Counted from the stretch's first letter, positions 1 to 10,635 are shown. The stretch is DNA of 64,000 bases from Pycnococcus provasolii (GCA_049487715.1 CP150565.1:186001-250000), one strand, 5' to 3'. Program-made: numbers and translations. Notes: a model not told the origin generated them from the letters alone.

Positions 1-1194
1 AGTCTCATTTAGAACGGTGGCGTCGTACTCGCTCAAGCGCATGCCAATTGGCCGACGGTCCTCGCGAAGCACCGTACTCCACGGGTCTTGCCGCGCACCC
101 TTTCGCACTGCGCCCGTCAAGTACTCCGAAGGAGGCGCATCATCCCACAAGACTGCCATCTCGTCGCCGTTACCCTCGAGCAATGCATCGTAGAATTTCC
201 GCGAGATGCTGATCAGATGCTCCGATTCCGCATCGTCGGCGCTCGCTTCATCCATCATGCTGTCGTTGTCGTCGACGACAGGGTCGCTCGCGTCGAACGG
301 CGTGTTGATCAAGTTGCGTGGGAATGAGCTCAACAAGATATCGAACCGTGGCCGTCCGATGCCGCTTCCTCTCACCGCGCCATTCGTTCCTACTGTGAGG
401 TAAGCAGTGCCCCCCTGAGCAACTGGCTCGAGCCACGTTGCAAACGCCCGCGGCGCAGCGGGCATCGCACACCACTTCCTTCGCGAGCGGCACGCCTCCT
501 CGAGAGCGTCGTGCCTCTTCCCTGCTGCCGCGTCTGAGGGCACGGGAACGATGACGATTCGGCTTGCGATAAGTCGTTTGCGGTAAACCTCTGCTCTCTC
601 CAAATCTTCGACGAGCGACTTTTCATATCCGTACAACACCACCACGCGCCGTGCACCTTGGAACGCACTTATTTTAATCTCTTTCGTGCCCCCGACTCTG
701 CGAGGGACGCGGACGGAGAACGCGCCAAGTTCCAGTTCTTTCGTGATGGTATCAATTTGGTTCTCTCGCCTTCGCAAGTCGCGTTGCAAGAAGAGGAAGC
801 AAGCGGCTGTGCCAATGACGTCGAGTCCAAGCGTCGCAGCAGCAGCACCTGTTTGATTTCTGAGGACGTCTGCTAGAGCCGTGGGGAATCCCGCGCCAAG
901 TGCGAGTCCAAGCGCTCCTGTCGCCAATAATCGCGGCAGAGCACCAGCGTTCTTCTGCTCGTAGAGCTTACGCGCAAGAGACGACGCATCCGCCGATGAC
1001 GACGACGACGACGACGACGACGCAAGACACAAAAAGGAAGGCGTCACTGTGCGCAAGTGCAAGGTGCGCCGGGAAGGTGCACCAGCCAAACCAGCGAAAC
1101 CAACCAAACCACCAGGACGCATACGACCACCACCACATTGACCAAGAGGAGGAGTCATTCTTAGCGTCGGCATGATCGTGATGGTGCCACCCAT
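1..1194 (-). CDS. LPA1-like plastid membrane protein, 5' part (C-terminus beyond the left edge)
   Basis: On the minus strand one frame is open from an ATG at 1194 to the window edge (398 codons, no stop). The N-terminus is rich in Arg, Ser and Ala with few acidic residues and a Ser run, like a chloroplast transit peptide. Two hydrophobic segments follow (about residues 82-105 and 114-132), then a basic-charged soluble domain. This has a YLTVGTNGAVRGSGIGRP stretch resembling the pattern near the C-terminus of LOW PSII ACCUMULATION 1 proteins, and then an acidic linker and a block with FYDALLEGN and DPWSTVLREDRRP. LPA1 is a thylakoid protein that helps assemble photosystem II. The family match is from memory of the pattern and moderate; the coding call itself is strong. 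The TPR region that plant LPA1 carries before its membrane segments is not seen here. Met codons at 1173 and 1158 are alternative starts. Confidence 0.6.
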   Translation of the reverse strand, partial: MGGTITIMPTLRMTPPLGQCGGGRMRPGGLVGFAGLAGAPSRRTLHLRTVTPSFLCLASSSSSSSSSADASSLARKLYEQKNAGALPRLLATGALGLALGAGFPTALADVLRNQTGAAAATLGLDVIGTAACFLFLQRDLRRRENQIDTITKELELGAFSVRVPRRVGGTKEIKISAFQGARRVVVLYGYEKSLVEDLERAEVYRKRLIASRIVIVPVPSDAAAGKRHDALEEACRSRRKWCAMPAAPRAFATWLEPVAQGGTAYLTVGTNGAVRGSGIGRPRFDILLSSFPRNLINTPFDASDPVVDDNDSMMDEASADDAESEHLISISRKFYDALLEGNGDEMAVLWDDAPPSEYLTGAVRKGARQDPWSTVLREDRRPIGMRLSEYDATVLNET

Positions 1195-1624
1195 CCAAAG
1201 AATGGGAGTTGTTGTGGCCCAAATACAGTAGGAGAGGATGAGGGATGAAGTCCTCTGGGTACGGGTTTGTCTTCATTCGGGGATCCCTTGTAGAGCTTGT
1301 TTCCTAGAAGGGGGTGGGAAGGGAGGGAGCTTTTTTTCCCCTTGGGATCCCGGTCGGCTCGAAGTGAGGAAAGGTTGGGCCAAACATCATCAGGACAACG
1401 TACCTCTCTGCGAACACTTTTGCCACAGCTCGTAACGTCAAAGCGCGTGTGCTACTGCCGCGTCTCATCGCGTCACGACCTGAAGCTGCCAAATTTGGAG
1501 ATGCCTACCAATGCACACGATGTTCGCTTCGATCAGGAGAGATGATTGATTATTGAATTGATGATTACTGTGAATTGTAAATTGTTTGATGATTGGTATA
1601 CCTTAGTAGGTGATCGCAACTGAA
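1195..1624. other. intergenic, divergent promoter region
   Basis: This lies between two divergent genes. It holds no convincing gene. It carries one copy of a T-rich/GGGATCCCGG short repeat (listed separately) and AT-rich sequence just before the AP2-like gene. No TATA box is clear. Confidence 0.5.
1320..1362 (+). repeat. copy of a dispersed T-run + GGGATCCCGG element
   Basis: A run of seven T, then CCCC, then the palindrome GGGATCCC followed by GGTCGG. An inverted copy lies at 21345-21385 with about 30 of 35 positions alike. Weaker relatives with the same GGGATCCC core lie near 5965, 17985, 18063, 24405, 25700, 34490 and 34858. Confidence 0.55.
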
Positions 1625-2170
1625 ATGGGTGCGCCGTCCGCTCCAGTAATCCCAGGAGCCGGAGGAAGGTGTATTCGTACACGTGAGCACGAACGTCTCG
1701 CCGGCGGCTACAAAGGGGTGACTTTCATGACGAAACAAAACAAAAAACACCGGGCTCGACATCGCGGCAGGCACGTACAACTTTATGCGTACTTTGCTAC
1801 GGCGGTGGAGGCTGCCAAGGCATTCGATGGCGCGGTACGGCGTACCATCGAAGTCCACAAAAATCTGAGCTACTCGGGACCTCTGAGCGATAAGCAAGGC
1901 TACATGTTTCGAGCAATGCTGCAAATAAACTTCCCCACGACGGAAGAAAAAGCGTTCATGAGGAACTATGAGCAGAATTGGCGTCGCAAGCCGTTCGAGT
2001 TACGCCTTGAGGACTCCGATGGCGGCGTCGTCGAGTGGAAGTACGAAACTCAGTGCATTCACGGCATCAAAGATTACGACGACGGAGGATTCCGTTGCAG
2101 CATCAACGAAAACAAGTCGCAACCGGAGCCCTCACTACGCCAACGAAAGCGCCCTGATAGGGTGATTTAA
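1625..2170 (+). CDS. small AP2/ERF-domain protein
   Basis: A 181-residue protein from the ATG at 1625. Residues about 29-80 follow the AP2/ERF pattern: YKGVTF, then a basic stretch, then YAYFATAVEAAKAFDGAVRR, which matches the beta-sheet and amphipathic helix of plant-type DNA-binding AP2 domains. The remainder (PTTEEKAF, a Trp/Tyr-rich segment, and a basic QRKRPDRV tail) has no assigned domain. Likely a nuclear DNA-binding regulator, although single AP2 domains of this kind also occur in mobile-element HNH proteins in algae. No HNH motif is visible here. The last ~70 bp of the gene recur as an isolated fragment at 21905-21978, so this gene or its 3' end has been copied. Confidence 0.7.
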   Translation: MGAPSAPVIPGAGGRCIRTREHERLAGGYKGVTFMTKQNKKHRARHRGRHVQLYAYFATAVEAAKAFDGAVRRTIEVHKNLSYSGPLSDKQGYMFRAMLQINFPTTEEKAFMRNYEQNWRRKPFELRLEDSDGGVVEWKYETQCIHGIKDYDDGGFRCSINENKSQPEPSLRQRKRPDRVI

Positions 2171-2237
2171 CCTTCGAAATCACCTGCGCCATGAACAAAA
2201 ACGCGAAGTGAATGGCACCGGTGAATGGGCTGAATAG

Positions 2238-2272
2238 TGAAAGTGAATGATGTGAATGGACGACCGTTGGAC
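2238..2272 (-). repeat. 3'-flank dispersed element, copy A
   Basis: Read on the minus strand it gives TCCAACGGTCGTCCATTCAC followed by ATCATTCACTTTCAC. It lies 50-90 bp after the MSH2 stop. The TCCAACGGTCGTC core also occurs in the copies at 19081-19132 and 36571-36640. Confidence 0.6.
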
Positions 2273-2321
2273 AAACCAAATTGCAACTTCATTACTGGAT
2301 CTCAGCTCACATCCAAACTGC

Positions 2322-5037
2322 CTACACGCACACGCGCGCGCGCTTTGCTAGCCTCTCCTCCGCCCACTGCACAACCTCCGCGGGCAGCTGCGCATGCTGC
2401 GCAACGCGAACGCCAAAGGAGGCATCGGCTTGCCCCTCCTTTACCTTGTAAAGGAGGGTTAATCCGCAGGGTCCTTCGCACGAAGCGGAGAGATGCGCGT
2501 TCCTTGCGCCCGCGATGTTGGTCAAGCCCCGCGCAAGCTCGAAGAAGTGTGTCGCAAACATCGTCGGTGCACGCACCTCCTCGAGCAGGTGCCGCGCGAT
2601 AGCATCGGCGAGTGCCAAGCCATCCGTGGTGCTTGTGCCACGCCCCAGCTCGTCGATAAGCACGAGGCTCCTCGGCGTGGCACTTCGCAGCAGCGCACCT
2701 GTCTCCAGCATCTCCAGCATGAACGTTGGACAGGCCCTTGCCCAGCGCATCTCCCGCACCCACGCGAGCGAAGATGGCATCACGCGCCGAGATCGTCGCC
2801 GCAGACGCGGGCACGAACATGCCAACCTGGGCGAGCAGCACGCAGCACCCGACGCTTCGAAGCAGCGTGGACTTTCCTCCCATGTTTGCGCCAGTCACGA
2901 CGAGAAGGCGCCCCTCGGCGTCAATCTTCACGTCGTTGGGGACGTAGTCGGCGACCAGCGTCTCCACAAGAGGATGGCGCGCATCGTACAGGCTGATCTC
3001 GTCGCCGTCGCCGCCGTACGTCATCGTCGGGCGCGTGTACGGGCGCGGGCTCGTCGCCACGACGTGAGCAAAGCCGCAGAGGACATCGAGCTCTGCAATT
3101 TTGTTCGTCACGCCATCGAACAGCTCGACAAAGCTGCTGGCAACCTCGACCACCTGCGCCGTGAGCTCGCGCTGCGATGCCTCGTACTTCTTCGTGAGCC
3201 TCTCGTAGTCCGCTGCCGCGTTGCGAAGCTCCGAGCTGTGGAATTTGCACCCATCCTTCCGCGTGTCGAAGACAGTGTAGTGCGCGGATAGCTTCTTGCG
3301 CACCTTCTGCTCCTCTGTCTTGGTGATCCTGAAGTGATAGCCATGAACTGTGGTGCGCTCCAGCTTCAGCGACTTGCCGAGCTCGAGGCCGAGCACTTTC
3401 GCCGCCTTCACGCCCATCGCCTCCAGCCTCGCCTCCACTGCGTCACGCTCCTCGCGCAGCTCCTGCAGCTTCTGATCGTACGACGGGTTGACGGCGTACT
3501 CCTCGGGAACACGCGAAAGGTCGATCGCAGCCTCAATAAGACTCTCGAAGCGACGCAGCTTATCTTCCGTGTGCAACTCCTCAAAAGGCTTAGCGAACCG
3601 ATCGGCAAGGATTTCGGCGCCACGTCCCCTGGCTCCGGGTGCCGAGGTGTCCAGCGAGCCCAGGGCGGTGATGAGCAGCGGGATTGCGCTGGAAACCTTG
3701 TAGAGGAGGCACAGGTCCTGCAGCGTGGCGTTTTGCCTCTCGAGCTTGCGCGCGAGCCTCTCGGCGTCCGGCAAGCCTCGCATCACGGCGTCACGCAGCG
3801 TCGACAGCACCGACGGCGCGTTTGACAGGAGCTCGACGACGTCGTGGCGCGCCTCGATCAAAGACTCGTTCACGAGAGGCTGCTTGAGCCACGTGCGAAG
3901 CAGGCGCTTTCCCATGGGCGTGCGCTGGTGGCAGAGCAGGGCGTAGATGCTCGTACAAGCGCGGTTGGATGACGAGGTGGACGTACCGCCGCCATTCGCC
4001 TCCGCCTCCGCCGCGAGCCCTGAGCGCCCACCAGCGAGTGGCAGGACGTGCAACGCCTTTGCCGCGGCGCTGTCGATGCGCATGAAGCTCTGCGTGTCGA
4101 GCGCACGAAGCTCGTAGCGCGCATGTCCAGACGAGTCAGCCACCGCCTCGACGTACTTCATTGCTCCCGCGAGCGCCGCGGCTGCTGCGGGAGATTCGAG
4201 AACAGCCTTGTGTCGTTCCGACACAAGTGCTGGTGTCCACCCATCCGTAGCACCGTCCGGGCGGCGGAGCAGGCGCGCAAGGTTATCCGGCAGCGCCCTC
4301 GCATCGAAGTCCGACTTCGGCCGAGGTGTGGGCAGCACGGAGCACCTGCGCAGCACGTCTTCGACCCTTCGCGCGTCGCCGTTCGACGCGCCTGCGCCCG
4401 CGTCGTCGGTTCGCAGCACGACGCACTCGCGCGCTCCCGTCTGCATGACGGCGTGCTCCAGCGCGACTAAGCTTTCCGACGTGTCGACGAACGCCGTCGC
4501 GTTTAAGACGCGTCGGTACGCGTCAACGGAAGCGACTCCGACCGTGCGCGTGTTGTCCTTGTTGTGCACGACGACGGCAAGAGACGGCGGCGGCGCGAGT
4601 CCTCCTTTGTCGCTTCCCCCGCTGTTGAAGAGTTCATCCTGGAACGCGTCAAGTTTTCCCGGCGATGCCGACTTGGTGCACTTCCACTTATCTCCCGCCC
4701 CTTCGTACAGTTCGACGGTATGTTCTCCTCTTTCTAGGAGCACGTCTCTGAGTACGTCCGCGAACTTCGACTGGTTGAGTGAGACGGACGCTAAAGCTTG
4801 ATCCCCTGTTCCAAAGTACCTGATGGATGAGGAAGAGGCACCAAGGTACCTCGCATGTATTAGTAACGCGGATGCGCCGTGCACGGTGTAGAATCCTCCC
4901 GCCGATCCTCGACAAAAAAAACGAAGCACAGATGAATCAGAAGCAGATGACGACGACGAGCTGACAAGACGCTTGTAGAAGGAGTTGAAACCGGGAGTAT
5001 CCGAAAGGGATGACTCCATCGCCGTGGTCGTCGCCAT
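2322..5037 (-). CDS. MSH2: DNA mismatch repair protein MSH2, with an internal +1 frameshift
   Basis: MutS-family ATPase that recognises mismatches as a heterodimer with MSH6 or MSH3 in the nucleus. The start is the ATG at 5037 in a near-ideal context (GCCACCATGG). The N-terminal mismatch-binding region (FYTVHG, then KFADVLRDVLLERG) lacks the Phe-x-Glu wedge of MSH6, as expected for MSH2. Lever and clamp domains follow, then Walker A as GANMGGKST (Pro of the usual GPNMGGKS is Ala). The frame breaks at 2728-2729, where one extra G on the plus strand shifts reading just after GKGLS. The rest continues in another frame with TFMLEMLE, Walker B (LIDELGRGTST) and the THFFEL motif. The protein then stops at 2322, about 75 residues earlier than human MSH2, so the end of the C-terminal helical region is missing. 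The frameshift may be an assembly error; the short C-terminus may hide an intron. Confidence 0.9.
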
Positions 5038-6033
5038 GGTGGCCACCCGAGCTAGCTCCGAGGAGGCGGAAATGAGCACACGCGCAAACAGGGGGGGGGA
5101 AGCAGGGAGCGCGCCAGAAGTTCAAAAAAATAAAATAAGGGGGCTGCCAATTAGGGGTTAGGGGTAGGCTGGGCACGGGAGGTTGGTCGTGAGTGGGGAG
5201 GGTCCCTGTCCTTGTCCTTGCGGCCCATGCATAGTTCTGCCCATCATGAGCCTCTCATCATGAGCCTCGGTCAGTCGGAGTGTTTCTTGACCACCTGCGT
5301 GAACGGCATGCAAGGTCCCCCAAGGGCACACATGACACAAGTCCCCTTGCACCGTGAGTTGCACGTGATCATTTGGGAGAAAACAACGAAGCTTGCAACA
5401 CCATGGTGCCAGGTGCACATACTGTACCAGGTGCATCGATGGTAAGAACTATCGGTCCAATCGGTTCACCAGAAAGTCTTGCGAAGTGCGGGGGACCTTT
5501 GCGGGGGCAAGCCTTCGCTTGGCGAGTGTCTCCGAGTGTCTCCAGAAAGCTTCTCAAAGCTGCACCCCTAGCTAGCTAGAAGTACACATGGTACATATAC
5601 ACATACCAAAGTAGGAAGTACTGTACAGCTTAGTTGACATCACGAAGGGGCCCAAACCAAAGGACACGATTACTGTAAAGGTACAGCCCATCTTCTGCTC
5701 CACGGCACCAAATGCACCAAACCGTATACATACACTGCAACGTTAGACTGTGTTATGTACCTTAAAGGTAGAGGCTTAGAATGTTAAGGTTAGATTGTTA
5801 ACGTGGCAAGGCACCTCATCACATCACCATCGGGCCATCGGGTTAAGTGTACTTTTTAGCAAGGAAAGCAACGTAGGTACGGGTAGCCGGTCAGGAAGCT
5901 CGACTGTCCGAGGTGTTGGCCTGATGATGTGCTTGTGTTGCCTTGTGTTGCCTTGTGTATTCTGCTGGGATCCCGGCCAGCGCTCCCCTCCCTCAGAACC
6001 TTGCGGCCTCTCAGGAGAAAGTTAAGTTTGGGA
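5038..6033. other. intergenic, divergent promoter region
   Basis: About 1 kb between the MSH2 and vWA-like starts. It holds a degenerate telomere-like stretch (5150-5168, GGGGTTAGGGGTAGG), imperfect direct repeats of CCAGGTGCA around 5410-5437, several TACTGTA/GTACAG motifs (5430, 5620, 5672) and a GGGATCCCGG core at 5967. No gene is supported. Confidence 0.5.
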
Positions 6034-8343
6034 ATGGCGCCGGCCTCAGCATCAGGAGCCGTGGTTGGTGACATTCCTGGAGACGTGTCACTGCCTGTTG
6101 ATGCTGGAGGGGTGTCTCCATCAATGCAAGGGTCCTCTCAAGGGAAGAAGCCTTTGAAGTCGCGCCGCCCGGCTGCACTCGACGTCAGTGTTGGCGGCCG
6201 CCCACAAACTTCTGGCTCGTCGGCCGGAGGACGACCTTCGTCGCGAATGAGCACGCGCTCAGCACGTACGAACTTCTCTTCTTGGTCGCAAACAACCTCT
6301 CGGTCCCGGCCGATGACGCCAGCCTCAGGGTACGACGCCGTCATGGACCGAGTCGCGTCGGCGTGCCAAACGAGATCATACGGAACGTCGCACGTGTACT
6401 GGAACGAGCACAAACCACGCGCGTCTTCGGCAAGGTTCAGCCAAAATAGCGCGGCACGACTCAGCAAACAAACTAGGGCACTCGAACTCAGGGAGCAAAA
6501 GCGCATCGACGACAAGCTGTTCGAGCAGAACTCGGAGCCAAACACGTTCGCAAGCGCGCTCGTCGCCAGGCCTCTCAGCCAGCGAGCGGCGAGGTCCGCC
6601 GAACGACTCGCACAGCCTGCGACGCGCACCGTCTCCAAGCACATAGCCGCGTACCTCGAGGCGGAGGACTTGGAGATGTGGCCCGACGACGGGCCGTTTC
6701 GCAGCCGCCTGCGAAGTGCCCACGAGCTGAACAACACCATCAGCAGGCTATATCAGACTCCCATACAGCACGCAAGGCCGTCGGCTCTCAAACCGCCGCA
6801 GCATGTCAGACTTAGCGGCAACTATGACAACAGAAAGGGATGGTACGACGAAGAGACTAAGCTAAAATCTGCCGTCCCGCCAGTGCGCATATACAAGAAC
6901 GGAACGTACGCGCCAGACGTCAAACTTGCCATGGAGCAGGCGAGGAGACGCAAGGAAAGGGAAGAGGCGGCAGCCGCCGCACTCAAGCCGAAGAAAGAGG
7001 GAACGTGCTGCGAAGTGATCGACGCGGCGGGTGGCAAAGTGGTTGTCGAAGAGCTACCACTTGGCATGTCTCGACGCGCAGACCGAGACGTCACGGCCGT
7101 TGATATCGTGGTCGTCGTAGACGTCTCGAGTCAAGCCGCGACGCACTGCATCGCAGACACGCTCCCCGCTGTCGTCGGCGCGGTGTCCGACATCATCTCG
7201 CGAGAAGGACGCGCGCAGGTGCGCATCGCCGTCATCGGCTTCGGCACGTTGACGGTGGGAACCTTTAGCGAGGCGATGCTGCTGCTGCCCTTCGTGCTGT
7301 GGCAGGACGACACGAGCCGCAAGGTGATCGAGAAGGCGCTCGAGGATGCGCGCGATGCTCACAGGAGGCAGGCATCCTCGAGGAGAGAAGCCGACGCACA
7401 TCCATCGCGGGCGACGATGGAAGCGAGCTTTGCAAAGGCGATGGTCATGGTGAATCGCTTAGGATTCGACATGGATTCCCACAACTCTGTCATCGTCGTT
7501 ACCGAAAGGTGCCCCGCTACTGGCCATGGATCGTGGTTGCTTCCCACGCAGGAAACGGCGGATCAGAACGTTCTCGTCAACCTCGTGTGCCTGGATAACG
7601 AGGACGACGATGTCGATGATGTTGTTGAGCAGCTTAACAACTTCGAGGCGAATCTCGTCAAAGTGCCCAGTATGAACCTCGTGCCCGCGGTGATAGTTGC
7701 CGCAAGCCTGAGCACGCTCGACGAACGCGTGGTGGCGAACACTGTCACGGAGGGAACAAAGATTCTCCGTCCGCTGCTGGATCCCGAGTTTGTTGGTGCT
7801 GGAAAGCGCGGAGTTGCCGCGGGTATTGCCACACACGCGCACTTCAGCAGGTGGCACACGACGAGCAGGCAGCTAGAGTCGCATTCGAACGAGGTACTGG
7901 AGGCTCTGCTAACAAAAATGGCAAATTCGAGACTCTACGTTCGAAAGATGGTGGTCTGCAAGGAGTCTCTGGACCTTTCGATTAGAGATCGAAAGGCTGT
8001 ACTCGAGCGTTCTTTAACTGGCTCTGGTTTGGAAAACGAGGGGCCTGTATACGTACGCGATTCAATCAAAATTCCGCACATCAGACTCGTGCCACAGAGG
8101 GCAACCATGCGCACAATTGCGCGGTGGGTTGTGCTATGCCACGAAGAAAGCGCGATTCGCCTCGACTTGGAGGCATATCGCTACCTCAAAAAGGCGTGGA
8201 GTGCAACACGGAATAGTCACCTAGACAATGTGAAGGTGACCACACGACCGGAGGCGACGAACACGTCGATCAATGTGGCGCGCTTCGGCTCTCGTTTCGC
8301 GAGCCGCGTATCAGCCTCCACACCGATCGTGCAGCGCAAGTGA
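6034..8343 (+). CDS. von Willebrand A-like domain protein, function unknown
   Basis: A 769-residue protein from the ATG at 6034. The first ~330 residues are Ser/Arg/Ala-rich and disordered, with a short charged helix (residues about 150-170) and a Lys/Glu/Ala-rich segment (about 290-325). Residues about 355-560 resemble a vWA fold: a hydrophobic strand DIVVVVDVSSQ, a helix, then RVRIAVIGFG and a later SVIVVT strand. The MIDAS start is DVSSQ rather than DxSxS, so metal binding may be weak or absent. The C-terminal ~200 residues hold no named domain and end in a basic Ser/Arg tail. It converges on CEP131 with 78 bp between stops. TGTAA, the usual algal polyadenylation signal, lies about 40 bp after the stop. 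No function is proposed. Confidence 0.7.
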   Translation: MAPASASGAVVGDIPGDVSLPVDAGGVSPSMQGSSQGKKPLKSRRPAALDVSVGGRPQTSGSSAGGRPSSRMSTRSARTNFSSWSQTTSRSRPMTPASGYDAVMDRVASACQTRSYGTSHVYWNEHKPRASSARFSQNSAARLSKQTRALELREQKRIDDKLFEQNSEPNTFASALVARPLSQRAARSAERLAQPATRTVSKHIAAYLEAEDLEMWPDDGPFRSRLRSAHELNNTISRLYQTPIQHARPSALKPPQHVRLSGNYDNRKGWYDEETKLKSAVPPVRIYKNGTYAPDVKLAMEQARRRKEREEAAAAALKPKKEGTCCEVIDAAGGKVVVEELPLGMSRRADRDVTAVDIVVVVDVSSQAATHCIADTLPAVVGAVSDIISREGRAQVRIAVIGFGTLTVGTFSEAMLLLPFVLWQDDTSRKVIEKALEDARDAHRRQASSRREADAHPSRATMEASFAKAMVMVNRLGFDMDSHNSVIVVTERCPATGHGSWLLPTQETADQNVLVNLVCLDNEDDDVDDVVEQLNNFEANLVKVPSMNLVPAVIVAASLSTLDERVVANTVTEGTKILRPLLDPEFVGAGKRGVAAGIATHAHFSRWHTTSRQLESHSNEVLEALLTKMANSRLYVRKMVVCKESLDLSIRDRKAVLERSLTGSGLENEGPVYVRDSIKIPHIRLVPQRATMRTIARWVVLCHEESAIRLDLEAYRYLKKAWSATRNSHLDNVKVTTRPEATNTSINVARFGSRFASRVSASTPIVQRK

Positions 8344-8410
8344 AAGCAATTCCTTTTCGAAATTTAAATTGTGCGTTTTCTGTAACCAAAACTTTTATGA
8401 AAATTAAGTG

Positions 8411-8421
8411 AATGAGCAATC
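8411..8421 (-). repeat. 3'-flank dispersed element, partial copy B
   Basis: Minus-strand ATTGCTCATTC immediately follows the CEP131 stop codon. It matches the first half of the copies downstream of the phosphatase and ARL6, then diverges. Confidence 0.4.
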
Positions 8422-10635
8422 TTAGGATAAGGGATAAGTCGCCGCCTCGGTCACTTGCAGCATCACCGCGCTCATCTGCTCTCTCAAGCTTGCGATGGTC
8501 TCGTCCTTCCGCGCCAGCGCAACTCGCACACGCGCCTCGACATCCTCAAGCTCGCGCCGATGCCGCGACGAAATGTCAGCGAGGGTCGCATCGCGCGACG
8601 CAAGTGCCGTTCGCAGCTCGTCCACTTGCACCTGCGCCTGCGCCTCAGCGGCGGCGGCGGCGCCGTGAGACCCTTGCACCTGGAGCTGCATCGTTGCAAC
8701 CTCCATGCGCGCGGAATCTGCAGCTTCTTTTGTCCGCTGCAGCTCCATGTCCAGCTGATGCGCGCGTTCTCCGCTCCGCGCAGCCGTCTCCTCCGCGCGG
8801 CGTGTTGTCTCGAGGCACTCGTTCAGCCGAAGCGTAAGCGCGTGCACACGCTCGCGTTCGGCAGCCAGATCCGAAGCACCACGCGTGCGCAGAGTCTCCA
8901 TCGTCGCCTCCCTTTCGCGCAACTCCGACCGAAGGCGTTCCTCCGCCTCTGTCTCAAGCCTCGCGATGACACGCTTCAGCTCCGCGTCGCGCTCCGCCGT
9001 GAGCATCTGCCGGATGTGCGCCTCTTTCTCTGCGAGCTCCTTGCGCGCACGCTCGACCGTGACGCGCTGGAATGCCTCCTTCTCCGCGGCGAACTCCTGC
9101 TTTGCTGATGCCGCCGCTGACTCCGCGCGACGCCCTGCGGTTTCCATGCGCTCGTTCGACGCTGCTGTGGCAGCGGCGAGCGCGGCGGCGTGCTCCTCCT
9201 TCGCGGCTGCCAGCGCAGAAGCGTGTCGGTCGCGCTCCTCTCGCTTCGATTGCTCGGCGCGTTCCAGCCTCAAGTCAGCCTCCGCCTGCAGTCTCATGCG
9301 CCCAAGCTGCATTTGCTGCTCTGCACGTTCGCACGCCTCGCGCGCCTTCGCAGCGCCCATGGAGCGCTCGCGCTCCACCGCATCCGCCTGTTCCTGTGCC
9401 ATGCGATCTCGCAGCTGCCTTATGTGCGCCTCGTGCTGCGCGGTGATGTCTGCGTGCTGTCGCTTAAGGGCGTCCGAGTTGGCCTGCTCGATGCGGTCGA
9501 CTTCCGCGCGGTGCCGCTCCATGAGCTTGTGAATCTCAGGCTCGAGCCCCTTGACGGTCATCTCCTTGATTTCCTTGGCCTTCGTCTCCATCCACTTTTC
9601 ACGACTCCTCTTCTCGCTCGCGAGGATCATGTCCTTCTGGCTAGCGAGTTCCTTGTGCAGCCTAGCGCGCCCCTCGCGGTCCGCCTCTGCCGCGGCCACC
9701 TCCGCCTTCCTGAGCTCCTCCGCAAGCGCGGTACACCTCTCGGCGAGCTCAGCCTTGTCCGCGAGCAGCTGGTCGACAAAGGCGAGGTGCCGCTTGGACG
9801 CCTCCTCGTGCTCCACCTTGAGCCTGGATGTGACGGCGTCGCGTTCCGCCTCGGCAGTCTCCAAGAGCGCACCACGACGCTCGGTTTCTACCCTGAGCTG
9901 CTCCTGAAGAGCCTCGCACTCGTCTGTCCTTAGACGAAGCTGGTGTCTCAGCGCCTCAATCTTTCGACGCACGGAAGCGGCGGCCCCGCCGCCCTGTTGT
10001 GCACGGTTGGTGGTCTCCGTGAGCGCTGTGGAGAAGCTTGACACCGAGAACGTGTCATCATCCTTATTGTTCTCTTGTGACGCTGGCGGAGCAGCGGCGT
10101 CTGCGATTTGCGATCCTTCGCTTTCTTGGTTTTTCTCCACGCCGTCGAGGAAGCTCATGATGCTTGCCAGCTTTTGTGCGGACAGGTCGTTTTCGCTCAC
10201 ATCCGCCGGCACCGCTCCGTACTCTGAAATAAACGACGTCGACGCGCTCGACACCGACGCTTGCGGCTTCGGCCTTTCCTGCTCCGAAGAAGCCTGCGGC
10301 GGCGTCAGAGGCGCCACACTTCCCAAGTCCCTTCCCCCTACTTGATTCGTTTTTATGTCCGTCATCTTCGAAGATGGACCGAGCCAAGACTCCGAGCCCC
10401 CAACTTCCACCTCCTCAGAGACCTCCTCGGCGACTTCCTCGGAGACCTCCACAAGCTCCTCCGCTAACGCTGACGTCTGATGTGTATGCTGCTTCCCATT
10501 TTTCGAGACACATGTCGTATTCTCCAACGGCGCGCTTGCCTCCAAGCTAAGTGAGTGAGAGCGTGCGGATAGAACTGCGTCGAGGCAAGGAAAGATGGAT
10601 GTCGAGTCAGCGGCCGCGGAACACTCCAGGGACAT
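8422..10635 (-). CDS. CEP131: CEP131/AZI1 homologue, centrosome and ciliary-base coiled-coil protein
   Basis: A 737-residue protein from the ATG at 10635. The first ~200 residues are disordered, with an Glu/Val-rich acidic stretch and Ser/Pro segments. From about residue 210 to the end it is nearly continuous coiled coil. The block around residues 345-375 (REKWMETKAKEIKEMTVKGL, then EPEIHKLMERH) is close to the signature region of animal CEP131, which reads REKW, then KTKKIKEVTVRGLEPEIQKL. In animals CEP131 sits at centriolar satellites and the ciliary transition zone and is needed for cilium formation and BBSome traffic. Human CEP131 is about 1080 residues; the shorter length comes mainly from the N-terminus, and the IQ motif is not seen. 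ARL6/BBS3, a functional partner of the BBSome, is encoded 23 kb away. Confidence 0.85.
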   Translation of the reverse strand: MSLECSAAADSTSIFPCLDAVLSARSHSLSLEASAPLENTTCVSKNGKQHTHQTSALAEELVEVSEEVAEEVSEEVEVGGSESWLGPSSKMTDIKTNQVGGRDLGSVAPLTPPQASSEQERPKPQASVSSASTSFISEYGAVPADVSENDLSAQKLASIMSFLDGVEKNQESEGSQIADAAAPPASQENNKDDDTFSVSSFSTALTETTNRAQQGGGAAASVRRKIEALRHQLRLRTDECEALQEQLRVETERRGALLETAEAERDAVTSRLKVEHEEASKRHLAFVDQLLADKAELAERCTALAEELRKAEVAAAEADREGRARLHKELASQKDMILASEKRSREKWMETKAKEIKEMTVKGLEPEIHKLMERHRAEVDRIEQANSDALKRQHADITAQHEAHIRQLRDRMAQEQADAVERERSMGAAKAREACERAEQQMQLGRMRLQAEADLRLERAEQSKREERDRHASALAAAKEEHAAALAAATAASNERMETAGRRAESAAASAKQEFAAEKEAFQRVTVERARKELAEKEAHIRQMLTAERDAELKRVIARLETEAEERLRSELREREATMETLRTRGASDLAAERERVHALTLRLNECLETTRRAEETAARSGERAHQLDMELQRTKEAADSARMEVATMQLQVQGSHGAAAAAEAQAQVQVDELRTALASRDATLADISSRHRRELEDVEARVRVALARKDETIASLREQMSAVMLQVTEAATYPLS

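Noticed and set aside
968-1276. Trp/His-rich minus-strand frame at the left end
   Set aside because: A shifted frame of the LPA1-like coding sequence. The called frame reads through the whole region without stops and matches a family pattern.
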